Both the position numbers and the translations under genes were made by a program. A stretch of DNA of 64,000 nucleotides from Stereum hirsutum FP-91666 SS1. Its lineage: Eukaryota; Basidiomycota; Agaricomycetes; Russulales; Stereaceae. Each line of letters opens with the position of its first letter. Position 1 is the stretch's first letter. Below the pieces are notes generated by a model that saw nothing but the letters and a program-made list of their open reading frames with translations, did no database searches and was not told the origin of the DNA. The DNA is taken from NCBI RefSeq assembly GCF_000264905.1, contig NW_006763151.1:183643-247642 (forward strand), given 5' to 3'. Below are positions 22,832 through 35,611 of this stretch, piece after piece.

Positions 22832-24794
22832 TCACGTATCCTGATCGCCTTTGAGAGCCCTCCTATCATCAACTATCTCGACACTGAGTCCCGTGTTTCG
22901 CAAATCCTCCAGAAACTGTTCCCGGACCTCGACAGAGCTACCCAACACGATCTCCTTCAACATACAACCAGGGAACCTAACCTTACGCTCTTTCAACGTG
23001 TCGAGTAGGTCATCCTGAAATGCCTCTATCCCTTTGGGGTACGAGAGTGATGGCCCCAATATCGCGAGGGTGACGAGGTAAGGAATGCAGACATCGTCTT
23101 CTGGACGAAGAGCAGTCGAGGGTGTCGTCTTCTTGCCTTCGGGGCATAAAATACGTCGCAATCCATCGTATGGGAGGGGAAGTGGACCGTTGCAAAACGA
23201 TAATTACCGGAGCGAAGGCATCCCATGAATGGGTCCCGCCAGCATCATAGCTATAATTTCATCACGACCAGAATCGACAAAGAGGTGCTCTACATCGGAG
23301 AAATTCCGAGAGCAGGAACGATAGACGGAATGGCAGGCTCCTGGACAGAACCCGTCTCTGTATAAACATGGTATCGCGAACTGGATCGCCATGGTTGTCG
23401 ATTTGAGATCATAGCCATCGTGGGAATCAGGGACGTCCACATCCGATGCAGACCACGAGTCAGAGCTCCCGGCAATTTCTATGTCAAACATCTTATCGTT
23501 CGAACCATACCCTGTCCTCACCCACACAGTACTTCGTCCACGCTGGGACGAGAGGTATCGAGTGAAGATAAGATCCGTCAATGTGGATACTCTCTCCACC
23601 TCACGCACCGATTCGGAACGGGCATAAGCGATCTTCAAACAGACGCGGAGCAACGATGTCGAGGTTTCGACGGTCTGCAGGAAGTCATGGGAGAGTTTTG
23701 GCGTCTCTGACAACGTCAGGGACCGAAGTCTTGGTAGACGAATGCGGACGTCCTTATCATGTACGTGGTCGAGGGTGTTTTGAAGTTCCAATGCCTCTAA
23801 GTTATGCATGGCTTCCAAAAGAGCTCGGAGTTCTCTATATGACGGTGGATCGTGGGGAGAGTGCACCGAGAGGAATGTAACATTATCGAAAACTGGGGAA
23901 TGGCGAGGGAATGGTAGGCCTCCGCCTTCCAGATGAATCTCCGCGAGTCTTGGCGCGTAGTCATCAAAAAGCTTTGACGGGCCGGGGAACGTTAGAAGTT
24001 TGGGATCAAGACTCCTCGTCATAGAGGCTGAAAGAGAGGGTCGGTGTAAAACCGGTGCAGGTCGAGACAATGCGATCGTGACCAGGGTGTAGATGTCGAT
24101 GTCGGGTCCGTGCACATCCAGAGTTTCGGTACGTGAAAGATGATCTCCGATGAGCGATATGAGTATTCCGCACTCTCGTTCAAAATCGAGAATAGGGCAC
24201 GAGATGTGTAAGAGGGCCGAGTTTGAACGGGAGATCATGAGTTCTGCACATTCGGCTCCGAAATCAAAACTTGGTGTCCTCCACAAGAGGGAGTCTTGAA
24301 TAGCGATATCCCTCCAGAGTTTGCAGACGTGCGTGATCTATATAAGGACTTTAGCGAAAGTCGATGATTACGTACAATATCTGTTTCGCCACTGAATATC
24401 TCACCTTGAGCCACCCTAGAGTAGCTTTTGTCCTGTGGCTTCCGTTTTCGTCACGATATGGGCTCCACTCGCTTCTAGCAGGAGGTTCCAGATCAACCAA
24501 CCATCTAAAACAGCGTACGATCAGCTCGGGCGGAAGTCGATGGATGCTATTGCTCTGAGGCTTGATGTATACGGATACTGTGTTGTCTGTAGCAAGTTCC
24601 TTGGAGAGAGACTGATGAGCGCGGGATATAGTGGCCGTGTCGTCTTGATTGGACACGCAGGAAAGGTGTTGGAGTTGCTGGAGGACCACCCGTCGCCACC
24701 ATCCATCGGTGCTACCACACGAGATAAAAATCAACAAGATATACCTGATGTGATTCGAAAGCTGGAAATACCTTTGAACTGAGCTGGATGTCAT
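22832..24794 (-). pseudogene. F-box/leucine-rich protein gene interrupted by one in-frame stop
   Basis: Exon 1 (24794-24405) holds an F-box (IHRLPPELIVRCFRWLVDLE). A phase-0 intron leads to exon 2 from 24337 (ITHVCKLWRDIAIQDSLLWR), followed by an LRR-like region (LEALELQNTL; LPRLRSLTLSETPKL). Such proteins are substrate adaptors of SCF ubiquitin ligases. The frame meets TAA at 23204-23206, directly after GMPSLR, yet the same frame continues open and family-like to 22832 (IPYLVTLAILGPSL; LKEIVLGSSVEVREQFLEDL). The intact paralogue at 47781-49663 has the matching C-terminal end. No nearby acceptor splices around the stop in the correct phase. Either the gene is recently inactivated or a shortened protein is made. 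The start is uncertain because the N-terminal 30 residues may include a small intron. Confidence 0.75.
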
Positions 24795-26846
24795 TTTGTG
24801 TGGTAGGATAGTGTGTGTGAGGGGATGTGGTGCTGGGTGGGAGGTAAAGACGCTGGGACCACGCAACATAACATGCATTGAACGCGCGCTTCCGAGTCTG
24901 GGTTCACACGAGAACACGAGTAGCCTAAATGGTGTACTAGGGAAGACACGATGTCGACTTCCATCTACGATATTTTCGATTCTACACGTACTTTCTATTG
25001 CGATCAGATGATTGCTCAAGGCTGAGTTGTCGTTTCATTTCCGAGGAACCAATACGTTGAGCGTAGCCTCCGCCTTCCCCTGCTAGGAAGCCGTATAGCT
25101 ATCAGTACGGATTAAGTATCAAAACCTTAAACACTGAGAACGTACCTGCATCTTCATCTCAAAGCCCTCTTAACCCACAGTGCATCGCCTGCATAAACAA
25201 GTGCGCATAGCGAGTACTTGTGAATGAGGAAATAATGAGCGCATGTTAGAGGTTGACCCACTCCTTGTGTATAAGATTACCAAGGCAATGCACACTGGAC
25301 GCAAGGGCATTGCTATATCCAGTCCTAGTAGGCCGTGTGGATAGCCAATATCCGACGTGCAAGCTCTACCGTCGATCAGCGTCGAGCTCACGGGCTGTGC
25401 GAGAACTTGTCCGTTCTGCCACCGCCAAACGTCTGCCATAAGAAGAAGAGAGACTTGTAGATCTCCTGCCAAGGTTGTAAGGCATCCATGGGGAAGTCTG
25501 GGGAAGGAGATCAGTGCCTAGACGCCACTACCACTCAAGCATCAAGAGACAATCCCAAGGCAAATCAATATGTGGGCTCCTATAGAATGAAGTCAGTGTA
25601 CCAATAAGTCTGCACAGATGCCCAGAAACGGAGGCGGATTGGACCATACCAAAACGACACTGGACGAGGTGGGACCTTGTTTGAACTCCGGCAATGGTCG
25701 AGTGGACCTAGGAAGTCAGATCATATCATATTTCGTACCATGGCATACCCTAGATATCTGTATCGTATCGTGCAGTTCCATAAGCAATATGAAAAGCTAT
25801 GTAAATTCAGCCACTTTGGGCTCGGAAAGAGGAGGTACAAGGTCCACGTGCAGGCTGGGATTGGTTGGAAGAAGACAGTGCGCGAGCCGTGAACGAGACG
25901 AGACGGGGATCGAGTGGGGTTGATGATGGTGGATCGGGGTCTGAAGGTGTTCGAAGGTGGTGAATGACTGGCTGGCGGGTGGGAGCAGAAGAGGAAGGGG
26001 GAGAAGCGAAAGGGGCGAGTGAGAGTGGTTGTTTGTTAATGAGTTTGAAAAAGGCCCATGTAAGTTATTGAAAAGAAATCCGAACAGGATAATAAAGTTA
26101 TACACAAGAGTTTTGGATTGGATTGATTTGGGTGGGTGGGGTCTGAGCGACAGCAAAGAAGAAAACAAAAGTACAGTATGGGGCAGGCAAGCTTTTCGAT
26201 TCATCATGTGAATATGGGGAAGTGGGCAAGTTGGTCGACGGCGAATGATGGAGGGAGCCAAAGAAAGGACAGAGTAGCAGAGAAGAAGCTCCGAATGCTG
26301 AGCGCCGATGGCAATAATGGAACCGGAAGGCAGATGCAACACAGATTGGGAAACAGAGATACGAATGGTGCGAAATGGATTCCACATAGAAACGATAGGA
26401 CAGAGATGAGTCAGACAGACATGATCTAGATGAAGAACCTTGGAGCGTGAATGCAGAGAAAGCAGATACACTGGGAAGGATATTTGACGAGTGAGGAAGA
26501 AGGATTGCATACTGCGAAGACGGGAAACCGAGAAGCCGAGGACCCAATATGAGGACACGCATGGAAAACCCGGAACGATTGATGAATGAACCAACGACGG
26601 ATGGTGAGATGCTATTACGCAGCCTTGGGTGGCACAGTGATATCAGAAGACACGCACGCCCATGCACAAACTCTTCGAGACGGATGGAAGGAGCACTGAA
26701 CAAGCATCAATAGACCGCGGACGCAGCAAGATTCGGCCGAGTCTGTGAGCTTTGGACGCCTCGAACGTCAGGAACTGCGACCCACCAGTGAATCGCAGTC
26801 GAAACATTACGCAGAACAGCTATCCGCAGATGCACGGTCGCAGATA
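24795..26846. other. Intergenic region, about 2 kb
   Basis: The part from 24795 to about 25100 should contain the promoter of the F-box gene and the part nearest 26846 the 3' untranslated region of the nucleotidyltransferase gene. Two overlapping minus-strand frames of 265 and 201 codons at 25797-26703 reflect a pyrimidine-rich strand; they have Ser/Leu/His-rich composition, no domains, and contradict each other, so I do not call them genes. Confidence 0.45.
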
Positions 26847-29800
26847 CTATCGTCCTTCGTCTTCTTCTGCCTTCACTAAACCATTAGGTCTCCCAGTTGA
26901 AGCCAACGCACACTTCGTCGCATCCATCTTCTCCTTCTCCACCGGCGCCACATCGTTCTTGCTTAACACCTCGTCTCCCCGTGCCCTCGTCTCCCCGACG
27001 TCCACACTGATGTTCTCAGCCAGAGGGAGAGTCGGAGTGACAACGTCATCACCCTTAGTCTGTGCGCTGGCATCCTGTTCGACTTTCTCTCCGCCTCTGG
27101 ACTCCACTTCCACAACCTCAGTCTCAACATCCGCCTTCATCTCAACCTTCTGATCCTTCTCTTCGTTCATCGTCCTTGTCTCCACCTTCTCCGACATCGG
27201 CTGGATCTCCAACTCCAGCTCCAACCTCTCAACCTCCTCCTTCTCTCCATTCCCATCATCACCATGCACACCCACCTGCGTTTCACCCACCCCAACAACA
27301 CCCACCTTCCCCCCAACGAACGCATCCACACCCATCCCCTGCACCGGCGAAGACGGCGAGCTCGACATCGGCGACGCCGAAGCCGAAGGCTCGTACTGCG
27401 AACTCTCCGATGACGAAGGCGCAGGCGATTCCGAGTTCGTCGAGTCTACGGAGGCGGATTCGAGCGAGACCGAGACGCATTTTGTGGCGCCACTGCCATT
27501 AGGCTGCTGAGATCGGACGAGGGAGTCGTGAGCACGAGGAAGGGTGTGATCCTGGGTGTGGGTGTGGGTGGGTGTAGCGGACGAGATGAGACTCGATGGA
27601 TCCAAGAGGCTCGCGGGGGCGTTACTCTGAGGTAAGGGGGGATGTGGAGGTGAGTATGAGTCTGAATGACCGTTCGATTGCAAGTGAGGTTCTGCTTGCG
27701 ACACAGGTTCCCCCCTCGATGCTCGCAGAGCACGGAGCACATGTGACGCCTCCTTCGGGAGCGAAAACGGAGGGACGGTGGGGTCGAGCTGGCTCCTCAA
27801 AGACTTCGACTTCGACTGTTGACTTTGAGTCTGAGGTGGAGGCGACGACCGCGATCTTGACCTACTCCTCGACCTACTCCTAGACCGCGAATTCGACGAG
27901 AGGTCACCTGGCAGGACGGCATCACGTCCAAAGAAGGCTCCCCTCCCAGGCGTCGTCGGCGCAATGATCGTCGCCGCAGAGTGCGAATGCGAATGTGAAT
28001 GATGTTGCTGTTGTAATGGAGGACTAGGTCTCGGGGGTAACGAAGCCAATGAAGGATGAGGCGGAATGAACGAAGGATGTGAATGCTGTGGCTGTGATAA
28101 CGGGCTCGAGGGTCCTGTTGAAAGCGGTGATGGAGGGAGATGAACAGTATATGGAGACCGAGACGGCTGAGGAGTATGGGTCGGTGAAGACGCGGAGTTG
28201 GAGGAGGTAAGATTAGAAGTGACAGAGAAATGCGACTGCGAAGGTGTCACCGTCGGCGATGGCGATGGAACCATCATCTCCGGCAGCTTCGCTCTCCTCT
28301 TACTACTAATCGGCGCATGAATAACCTGCTGAGAAAGATCGTGCGTAGGTACGAACGTCGGCATATGTTGTTGTGACTGTTGTTGTGAGTACAGGTGTTG
28401 AGGTGAATGCTGATGTGCATACTGCTGGAAATGATGCTGCAATTGCATTTGCAAATGCGACGGCGACGAATACTGCTGTGACGGGGACTGTGCTTGGCTA
28501 TGACTCTGCGTCTGTGAAGGAGATTGAGCCTGCGAATGGGGTATATTCTCTTTCGTCGGATACGTCTCGTAAAACACATGCGGAGGGCTCGTCGACGGCT
28601 CCTGGGCATCCTGCGGTGAAGGCGGTAAAGGCGTCACCAACGCGACAGGGACAAAGGACGGTGTACCCATACCACCCATTGTAGAGCTCTGAACCCGATT
28701 CGACTGCGTCCGAGTCCTTGCGGGTCCAGAGATCGACCTCCTGCTCGGAGACCCGTTCAGCGTCGCTGTTGAGGATGAGGATGATGTCGAGGCTGTGGGC
28801 AATCGAGCAGCGGCTGCGTTGGCCATCCGTTCCATATGTCTTGGAATAGCGCCCGACTGACCGATATGTCCGTGCCCTTGTCCATGTCCAGAACCGAGGA
28901 CAGGCGAAAGCGATACCGGCTGGCCCTCATTCAACTTGTCCGCAAGTCTGAAGTTAAACTGCTGCCGACCTCGCATGAACGGCACAAATGCAGGTGCAGA
29001 AACCCCATTCTGTCCTACGTGACCGTGGTTCACGTTCGCAAAGAATGCGGCAGGATCTGGTTGTTGGGAGTGGTGATGAAGATGATACTGGTGAAGATAA
29101 GTCGGGATAGCCGACTGTGGCGACTGTGGCGAATGGTTATAATGACCATTAGGCAGCGAGTCTGATATCCCGCCCATCGTTCGTATTCGAGCCGCACGAG
29201 CGGAAGAAGGTTCCTCAGCCATCGACTGAACAGAAAGAACGTCGTCCGTATCCAGCGGATCTTCATCTGTGAGGATCTCGCTGTTATTCGAGGACGACGC
29301 GTAGGACGTTTCCTGTCTCGCATCGGTCGACGCTGTAGCCAATTCAAGTCCTAGCCCCAGTCTGTTCTCGAACGATGTTCGATCGGCTTCAGGCGCCTCG
29401 GGGGGTGGCGGCGAGGTCCATTTCCCGCGTCTAGGTGCCATATGTTCAGGATGCGACGTCGATGTCGAGGGCCCCGCCTCCGGTGTAGGCGAGAGCGCCG
29501 AAGTCCGTGACAGAACTTGACCCTGACTAGGCGACAGGCGATCTGGGATGGGCACGGAGACATCGTTTCGGGTGGGGTTGCTGCCCACTGTATATGGGGT
29601 CTGTGGCGGCAAGGGCGATAATCTCGGAGGGACGAAGGGAGGATGCGATCCTGCTATTGGGATTGCGTCTCCTACACGCTCTTCGCAAAGTTGGGCGATG
29701 GCGACGATAGCCCGTTCCGGTCGCATCGTTAGCACTCTTGAGGCGCGCATGAATTCACCTCGAATCTGTGGCATGGCCCTAAAAGGTCAGAGATGTGACT

Positions 29801-31449
29801 TGTGATGGAGTCCCCAGACTGAAACGTACTAGGTACAGGCCGTCCCGCGTAACACATCGCGCCACATTGTAGTCCTGCTCAAAAGGGTCCTATCGAGCAA
29901 AGTTTGAGCTAGTTGAGCATGGAGTGGGATACGATATAGTTACCTCGATGCAGAGACGATTTCGTTCTCTGGAATCCTTATATCTCAGAGGATCGAGCTG
30001 TAAAAGCAGTGAGAAAGGCGCATATATGCGGTACCGCAGACGAGAAAAGCCACCTACGTCGTTCTGCCACCCCTTTGTCTCCTTCTTAAGGAGCCCTGCC
30101 CGTATTGACGCCACACCAGTATTGTACAGGAAGTCTCTCGAGAAGTATTTGAAAAAGTCGATCAATCTGGACATTGCAAATTCATTCACGTTAGCGCCAC
30201 CGCCACCGCATTCAATCGTTCAGAGTAGAAAGGGAGAGACACTCACAATTGGGCGACACTATCCGTATTTGCGGATTGCCACCTCTGTCGCAGCAGCTCG
30301 ATGTCGTCGAAGAACCTACATGCACGCACAACACACGGTCAATGCCGGTCATCCAGATCAGAAGCCTTGTGAGCGCGAGGATCGTACCAAGTATTATGCT
30401 CTCCGATATGTGAGTCCTCCTGAAGTACCGCGTGTCACTAGTCAGGCGATGGAAGGAAGTAAGAGTGGACGCACATGTGATATGGGACGTAATGGAGGCA
30501 TTTGTTGTAGATTAGGAAGGACTGGTGGATTCTTGACATGTACAAGGAAATAGATGACCAGGAGGACATAACCATATGATGACAGCGTGCCTTGGTAGGG
30601 AGAGTTGATTTTTCTGATAGAGCGGTGCAGAAGTTAGATCGAAGTCTGGGATGCCACAGTGGCGGCGACGTACCTCCGCTTGCACCAAACCTTGACTGAA
30701 TGGACGAGCAGGCATATATTTAGCGACGGGCGTGTCTGAGGACAAAGATGGAGAGCGACTCACGGAAGAGAACAAGGGTGCGGACGCGGGTAGGATCAAT
30801 CATGGCGTAACAGTAGAGAAGTCTGGTATTCTCCAGAGCGAGTCTATTCTCGAAGCCGATGTCGCAGGCTATTCCGAGGGGAAGCCCCGGAGATGGATCG
30901 AGTGATAGCTTGACGATGGGTATTCGCGCATGAGGGAGCGGCTTGACGTGGAATTTTGTTTCTGAACGCGAGATGAGTTGTGCACAAAGAATGTTGAAAG
31001 GAAGAAAGGGAGACAGACCGCGTTCAAGGAGGTCACCGAGCATAGTGACCAGGTCGGCAGCCGAGAGCCGTTCATCGGAGTCAATCAAGCAGCAGAGATC
31101 CATGTCTGCACATGTATAAGCCTACACCCTCTACAGAATATCCAGAACGGTGCTCACCAGAGTTGCGAAGACTGAAGCCATTGGCGGTACTGCCGAAAGA
31201 CAATAGACGGCTGTCGGGCTCGATGGTGCGAATAAGACGCTCGAGTAACTTGCGGACATCCTCTTTCACCGAGAGCTCTTCTGGCGTCGGGAGAAGCTGA
31301 ATGACAAAATCGTAGAGACACTGGGAGAGCTCAGCGACGAAACGCTGGCGAGAGGCCTGCCTGCGCTGGGCAGGGGGAAGCTGGTTGATGGTGGGAGAGG
31401 TGTGCTGGGCGACGTGGGGCGAGCTCATGCTCTGGGCGTAGACCGCCAT
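26847..31449 (-). CDS. Cid1-type poly(A)/poly(U) RNA nucleotidyltransferase with long disordered tail
   Basis: A non-canonical RNA-tailing polymerase. Exon 1 (31449-31158) starts [15 protein letters not shown] and contains the [16 protein letters not shown] nucleotide-binding motif. Exon 2 (31105-31019) opens with [11 protein letters not shown], the catalytic Asp pair. Exon 3 from 30961 supplies the third Asp in [14 protein letters not shown]. The PAP-associated domain follows with [24 protein letters not shown] and [10 protein letters not shown]. The last exon is about 2.9 kb and encodes a tail of roughly 970 residues rich in Ser, Pro, Gln and His, with an Arg-Ser dipeptide run near 27860-27890 and Glu/Lys-rich segments near the end. 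Cid1-family enzymes add U or A to RNA 3' ends in turnover or quality control. Which nucleotide this one prefers cannot be read from sequence alone. Upstream in-frame codons exist, so the start could lie slightly further 5'. Confidence 0.9.
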
Positions 31450-33709
31450 CTGCTGGTGGGCTGCGTGTGCCGCAATTGTCGAGGGGATTATTGGGGGTTT
31501 GTTGCTGTTGTTGGGAGCGATGAGCAGATGGGTGAGCTGTGGCCGTCGGTTGGGTGATCGCTGGAGCCTGTTCCAAGTCGCTGCTCGATTATGTTTCCCT
31601 TCTTCCCTTTTCGGGCCGTCCCTTACGCGCCACTACTTCGGGCAGCTGTGGCGACAGGCGGCAACCCTCTCCTCGTGCTCGCTTTAGTCTCCTCCTCGGA
31701 CCCAACAGCGCCACCAGGCTCTTTCTTCGCTGGCAGCCCTCCTTTGTCCACAAAATGGATTTCTGCACAATGTCCGCTTCCATGAAAGCCCCAGTGACTC
31801 AATGCGTCATATATGCCGCTTTCACAGCGGACCTGAAGCTTGAAGGGGCTAACCGTGGTCATTCTCTCACCCATCCTCATCACTACCGCCTACCATCCGC
31901 TATTCGCGTTTATCTTCCATACCTGGCTGTCGAAATGACAGAAACGTGTAACAAGGCCGCATCAAGCAGAACTTACGCCCTTTCGCCCATTACGCCACAA
32001 GAACGCCACACCTGGACGTCAGAGCATCTTTCTCTCGAGCGTCAACAGGCTCAGCGATCATTGCCTTCTTTGTTTCATGTCTATAACTCTCTCTCCCATC
32101 GAAGGTCTTTGTAGGTCTTTGTGTGTGCATCATTGGCCCTCGGCTCCCACACAGGGTGTGCACGTCCCTTATGATGTCCGTTTACTTGGACTCAAGTGCA
32201 GTATTTTGGGTCTTCTTTCGTGGTTTCTTACTACCTTGCTTGGCTGTTGGCGTCACTCACCTGAGCGCCGTCCTAGTCAGCTCATTCATCATGTATCATG
32301 ATCTTCTTCTACGTATGTACCTCGACTCCTCGACGACACCATGCAGAAGATTCATCAACGCAAGACCCTTGCCGACGATATTTCTGTCGAACATCTCTGT
32401 GTTTTGTTTCATACTGCTCTCAATGGACGACTCTTTTCGCCGACCGAGGCCTTGGAAGGCCACCAACTCGTGGGCATTTTCCCGGTATTTATTGCTCTCA
32501 TATCCCAAACTCTCTGCAATTCGTCTCTTTCGTCCCTATCTCTAGCTGCACACACCCATACCAGCCAGTGTATCTGTAAACACAGTCTACTCCCGAGTAC
32601 CCTGCGATATAATTACCGGCCAGTAAACATCCTTGCAATCCATGTCCACACAATCGATTAGACTCTGTCCTTCCACCTTCCCGACCTTTCTGACTAGTCC
32701 TGCTACTGTCACTATCACCCTGGTTAACTTGGGCTATATTAAGCCACCACCCAGAGCCTTCTTGTGACAACTACGCGTCCTATTGCACTTCGTGGTAAAG
32801 GCGTAGCATCGCTTGCCACGGCGACCCAAAAAGTTGTCAAGCTGGGTCCGCAACTGTGAGATGCTGGCGGCATCTCTCTGTATACGTCATTGTTGCCTGG
32901 GTTGCGTGTGCGAAGTTCAATGCACCACGTTGGTCCGCCACCTCCTTTATGCTGGGTCCACAATTCATCGGGTTTTTTACTCTCAACGACACTTCTTCAT
33001 AGTGAGGCCCCCCCGTGAGATTTTTTCCTCACACCACCACGCTCAATCATTGACCGTTTATTCGAGTGAACGGGTCGCTGTGTATAAAGACCCTTGTGAA
33101 GAATGGAGATGTGCGTGGACTCTCAACTTTGTAATCTGAGGTTATCACATCGCACAACCGTATGCCACGAGCAATATAGTTTCTGTAAATTGACAGCAAT
33201 GACAGCAATAAGAGAGATTGTTTTGCGAATAAAATTGTGAACACGTGTAGGTCTAATATCTACGCGTAAGAGAAAGCTGCTGTATGTACTGTTTGAAAGG
33301 AAAATACCGTCCGAGCTTACCGAGACAATTGAATCCAGGCTGTCGGGTGCGTCTCGTCGTCAGCCTGAGCCAGATATTGGCTTTGCTGTCTCTCGTACTC
33401 GTACTACTTGTCTTGGAACCTCAGGCAACCCTGCCATGACCCTACCCACCCACCCTCTTATCCTCCTACCCTGGCCAGCGTACAGATTGCATTGAACGTC
33501 GATTGATGCGCCAGGATCCGCCTTAGTACTCATTATATGCCATTGGCGAGTAAATATTCCGGCTTTTTCCGAGATGTTGAGTTGTTCAATTCGCGACTCC
33601 GCTGACTGGAACAACGACAGAGTGACCCCTAATCAGCATTGGTATGCATCATGCATCTAAAATCCCATGCCGTGCGAAGGAGGGTATACTAACGGGTTCC
33701 CAAAAACAA
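31450..33709. other. Intergenic region, about 2.3 kb
   Basis: This stretch lies between the nucleotidyltransferase start and the 3' end of the acyltransferase, both on the minus strand. A 191-codon plus-strand frame at 31539-32114 partly overlaps the likely promoter and has no domain; it is not supported as a gene. The rest shows only short frames. The region is AT-richer than the genes around it. Confidence 0.45.
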
Positions 33710-35611
33710 TCATGCCGACGCAGTGTCAATCCACTCCTTCAAAATCTCCATGAACGCATCCATCGCCCTCTGCGATACGTATTTCGCACCCGTCTGGGCA
33801 CTAATGGCTATCCGTCCATTCCACTGCCACGACATAAGCATCCGCACCGCTTCCGTCATCCTGTCGCTTTGCCAGATCTCCTCCACCACGAGTGAGGAAC
33901 GCTCATTCGCCGGCACGCGTGGGGAGAACTTGCTCAAGTAACCGAACCTGTCGATGTCGCCGATGGAAGAGGCAACAAAGGCGGGAATTTGGAAACCGCG
34001 TGGATCCCAGGCGACTGCAGCTTTTTGATTACCCTTTTCGCGTTCGATGTAGCCTTCCAAGGTGAGCTGTAAAGACAATCGACCACAGCGAGTTCAGGTG
34101 AGTAACAGCTCCCAATGTTAGCAAGGCGAGATACGTACGGGAGTCGAACTGTAGCCCTCGGCGGCCGCTTTGACGACACCCCAAAGGGCGGACTGGCTGG
34201 TGTCGCGCCAAACCTTCTTGCTCTGCTCGTCGTACTTCACGGCCTTGCGGATTGCGTTCATGTCGAGCATTATTGGGAAGCCATCGATACCGAGGGCTGG
34301 AGAGCCCTCCTCTGCACCATGCAGAGCGTATTGCTTGAACTTGTACCTCTGTATACAGACGTATTGTCAGACAGGCGTTCAATCCCGTGTCAGTGATGAA
34401 CCAAGTTCGAACACACCTGATCAACAATATTCCACAAGCTAGGGATGACGGTGGAGTTCTTGTACGCCTCGAGCTCCGCCTTGGCTTCTTCCTCGGTCTC
34501 GTCATTGTAGCGCTTAAGCACCCATTCGACCTCTGCGAGGAACATCAGCCCGGTGATAGCTTGGGTGACAGTGTAGTTGTGGGTTTTGCATGCGCGGCGG
34601 AACTTCGAAGTCTCATCTTCGGTCAACCAAATGACGGATGTGTACTGCCCGGTCGGATGGTTCGGGTCGATCTCGCGATGGGAGCGGAGGAATAGAATCT
34701 ATGGGACCAGAAACCACTATCAGCAGAAAGACGAATATGATAAGTTGGATGCACGGACAGGTGGCGGGGGAGGTGCGGCTTGCTCAGGAGCTGCTGCCGG
34801 AGGCGCGGGAGCGGTAGGAGACTCCAGAGAAAGCGGTAGGCCTGCCGCTTTAAGAGCGACGACGACGGGGGCAGGAGCTAACCGTTTTGTCTCTTCTCCC
34901 CATTTGAGCGTGCTAACGTCGATACCATTGCCTCGAATCTGCTCGTCGAGATAGGTCAGAAAGTGACCGAACAGTTGCACCACGCTACGGGCATCCACAG
35001 AATAATGACCAGCAATGATCCTGCAGGACGGCAACGTATCAGTGGCTGCCCTATGACATGAAGAATGGGAAAGACAAACTCACAAGAAATGCCAGACGTT
35101 GTCCTGCACGTCCGGACCAACGTGCAGCTCATAGTCGTGGTGCGAGTCGGATGGTTTCCACCAGTGACCCTTCAGACAATCATCTCTCTCACGAACTGTA
35201 TTTTTCTCCTTGCTCCATATGATCGTTTCATCTGCCCAGTTCTCTGCGTCCGCAATGGACGAGGGGACACGGTACTGATATAGGTATGACGCGGCGGAGG
35301 AAGAATCGACCACCGTTTTGGTTCCGATGATTGGCGCAAGGTGACGGAGACGGATCCAGGAAGTTTTGATCGCGGCGGCTAGAACAGCGTCCGACGGCTT
35401 GTCACGAAAGGAGACTTTGAGCGTGTTGGTGAAGAATCCAAAGCCGTCGTTCGCACCGCTGCAACCGGGAATGAGGTCAGTCACACACCCTTGACTGCAC
35501 AAAAGAATCTGATACGTGCGCAATTGTACCAAGGAAAGCCTCCAGACCAAAGAATCTCCGTGTAAAGGTCTTGCCACCGTCTTTGGAGGAGAAACACAGC
35601 TCGGAAGTCAT
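33710..35611 (-). CDS. HXXXD-motif acyltransferase (CAT/condensation fold)
   Basis: Several exons encode a protein of roughly 500 residues beginning MTSELCFSSKDGGKTFTRRF (ATG at 35611). The second exon starts near GANDGFGFFTNTLKVSFRD; a later exon carries IIAGHYSVDARSVVQLFGHF, which contains the catalytic His and structural Asp of the HXXXD motif (H-Y-S-V-D). A short Pro/Ala-rich insert (APAPPAAAPEQAAPPPPP) precedes the second half, which has KTHNYTVTQAITGLMFLAEV and ends with SWQWNGRIAISAQTGAKYVS and a C-terminal helix. This layout matches the chloramphenicol-acetyltransferase/condensation superfamily, including fungal alcohol and trichothecene O-acetyltransferases. The acyl donor and acceptor cannot be predicted. 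Upstream in-frame codons up to 35833 are open, so an earlier start is possible, but the family-like sequence begins at the chosen Met. Confidence 0.78.

Noticed and set aside
25797..26703. Two overlapping minus-strand frames of 265 and 201 codons
   Set aside because: They occupy the same DNA in different frames, are Ser/Leu/His-rich from pyrimidine bias, and follow the stop of the nucleotidyltransferase gene, so they are most likely its 3' untranslated region.
31539..32114. A 191-codon plus-strand frame upstream of the nucleotidyltransferase gene
   Set aside because: No domain, mixed composition, and it overlaps the likely promoter and leader of the neighbouring minus-strand gene.
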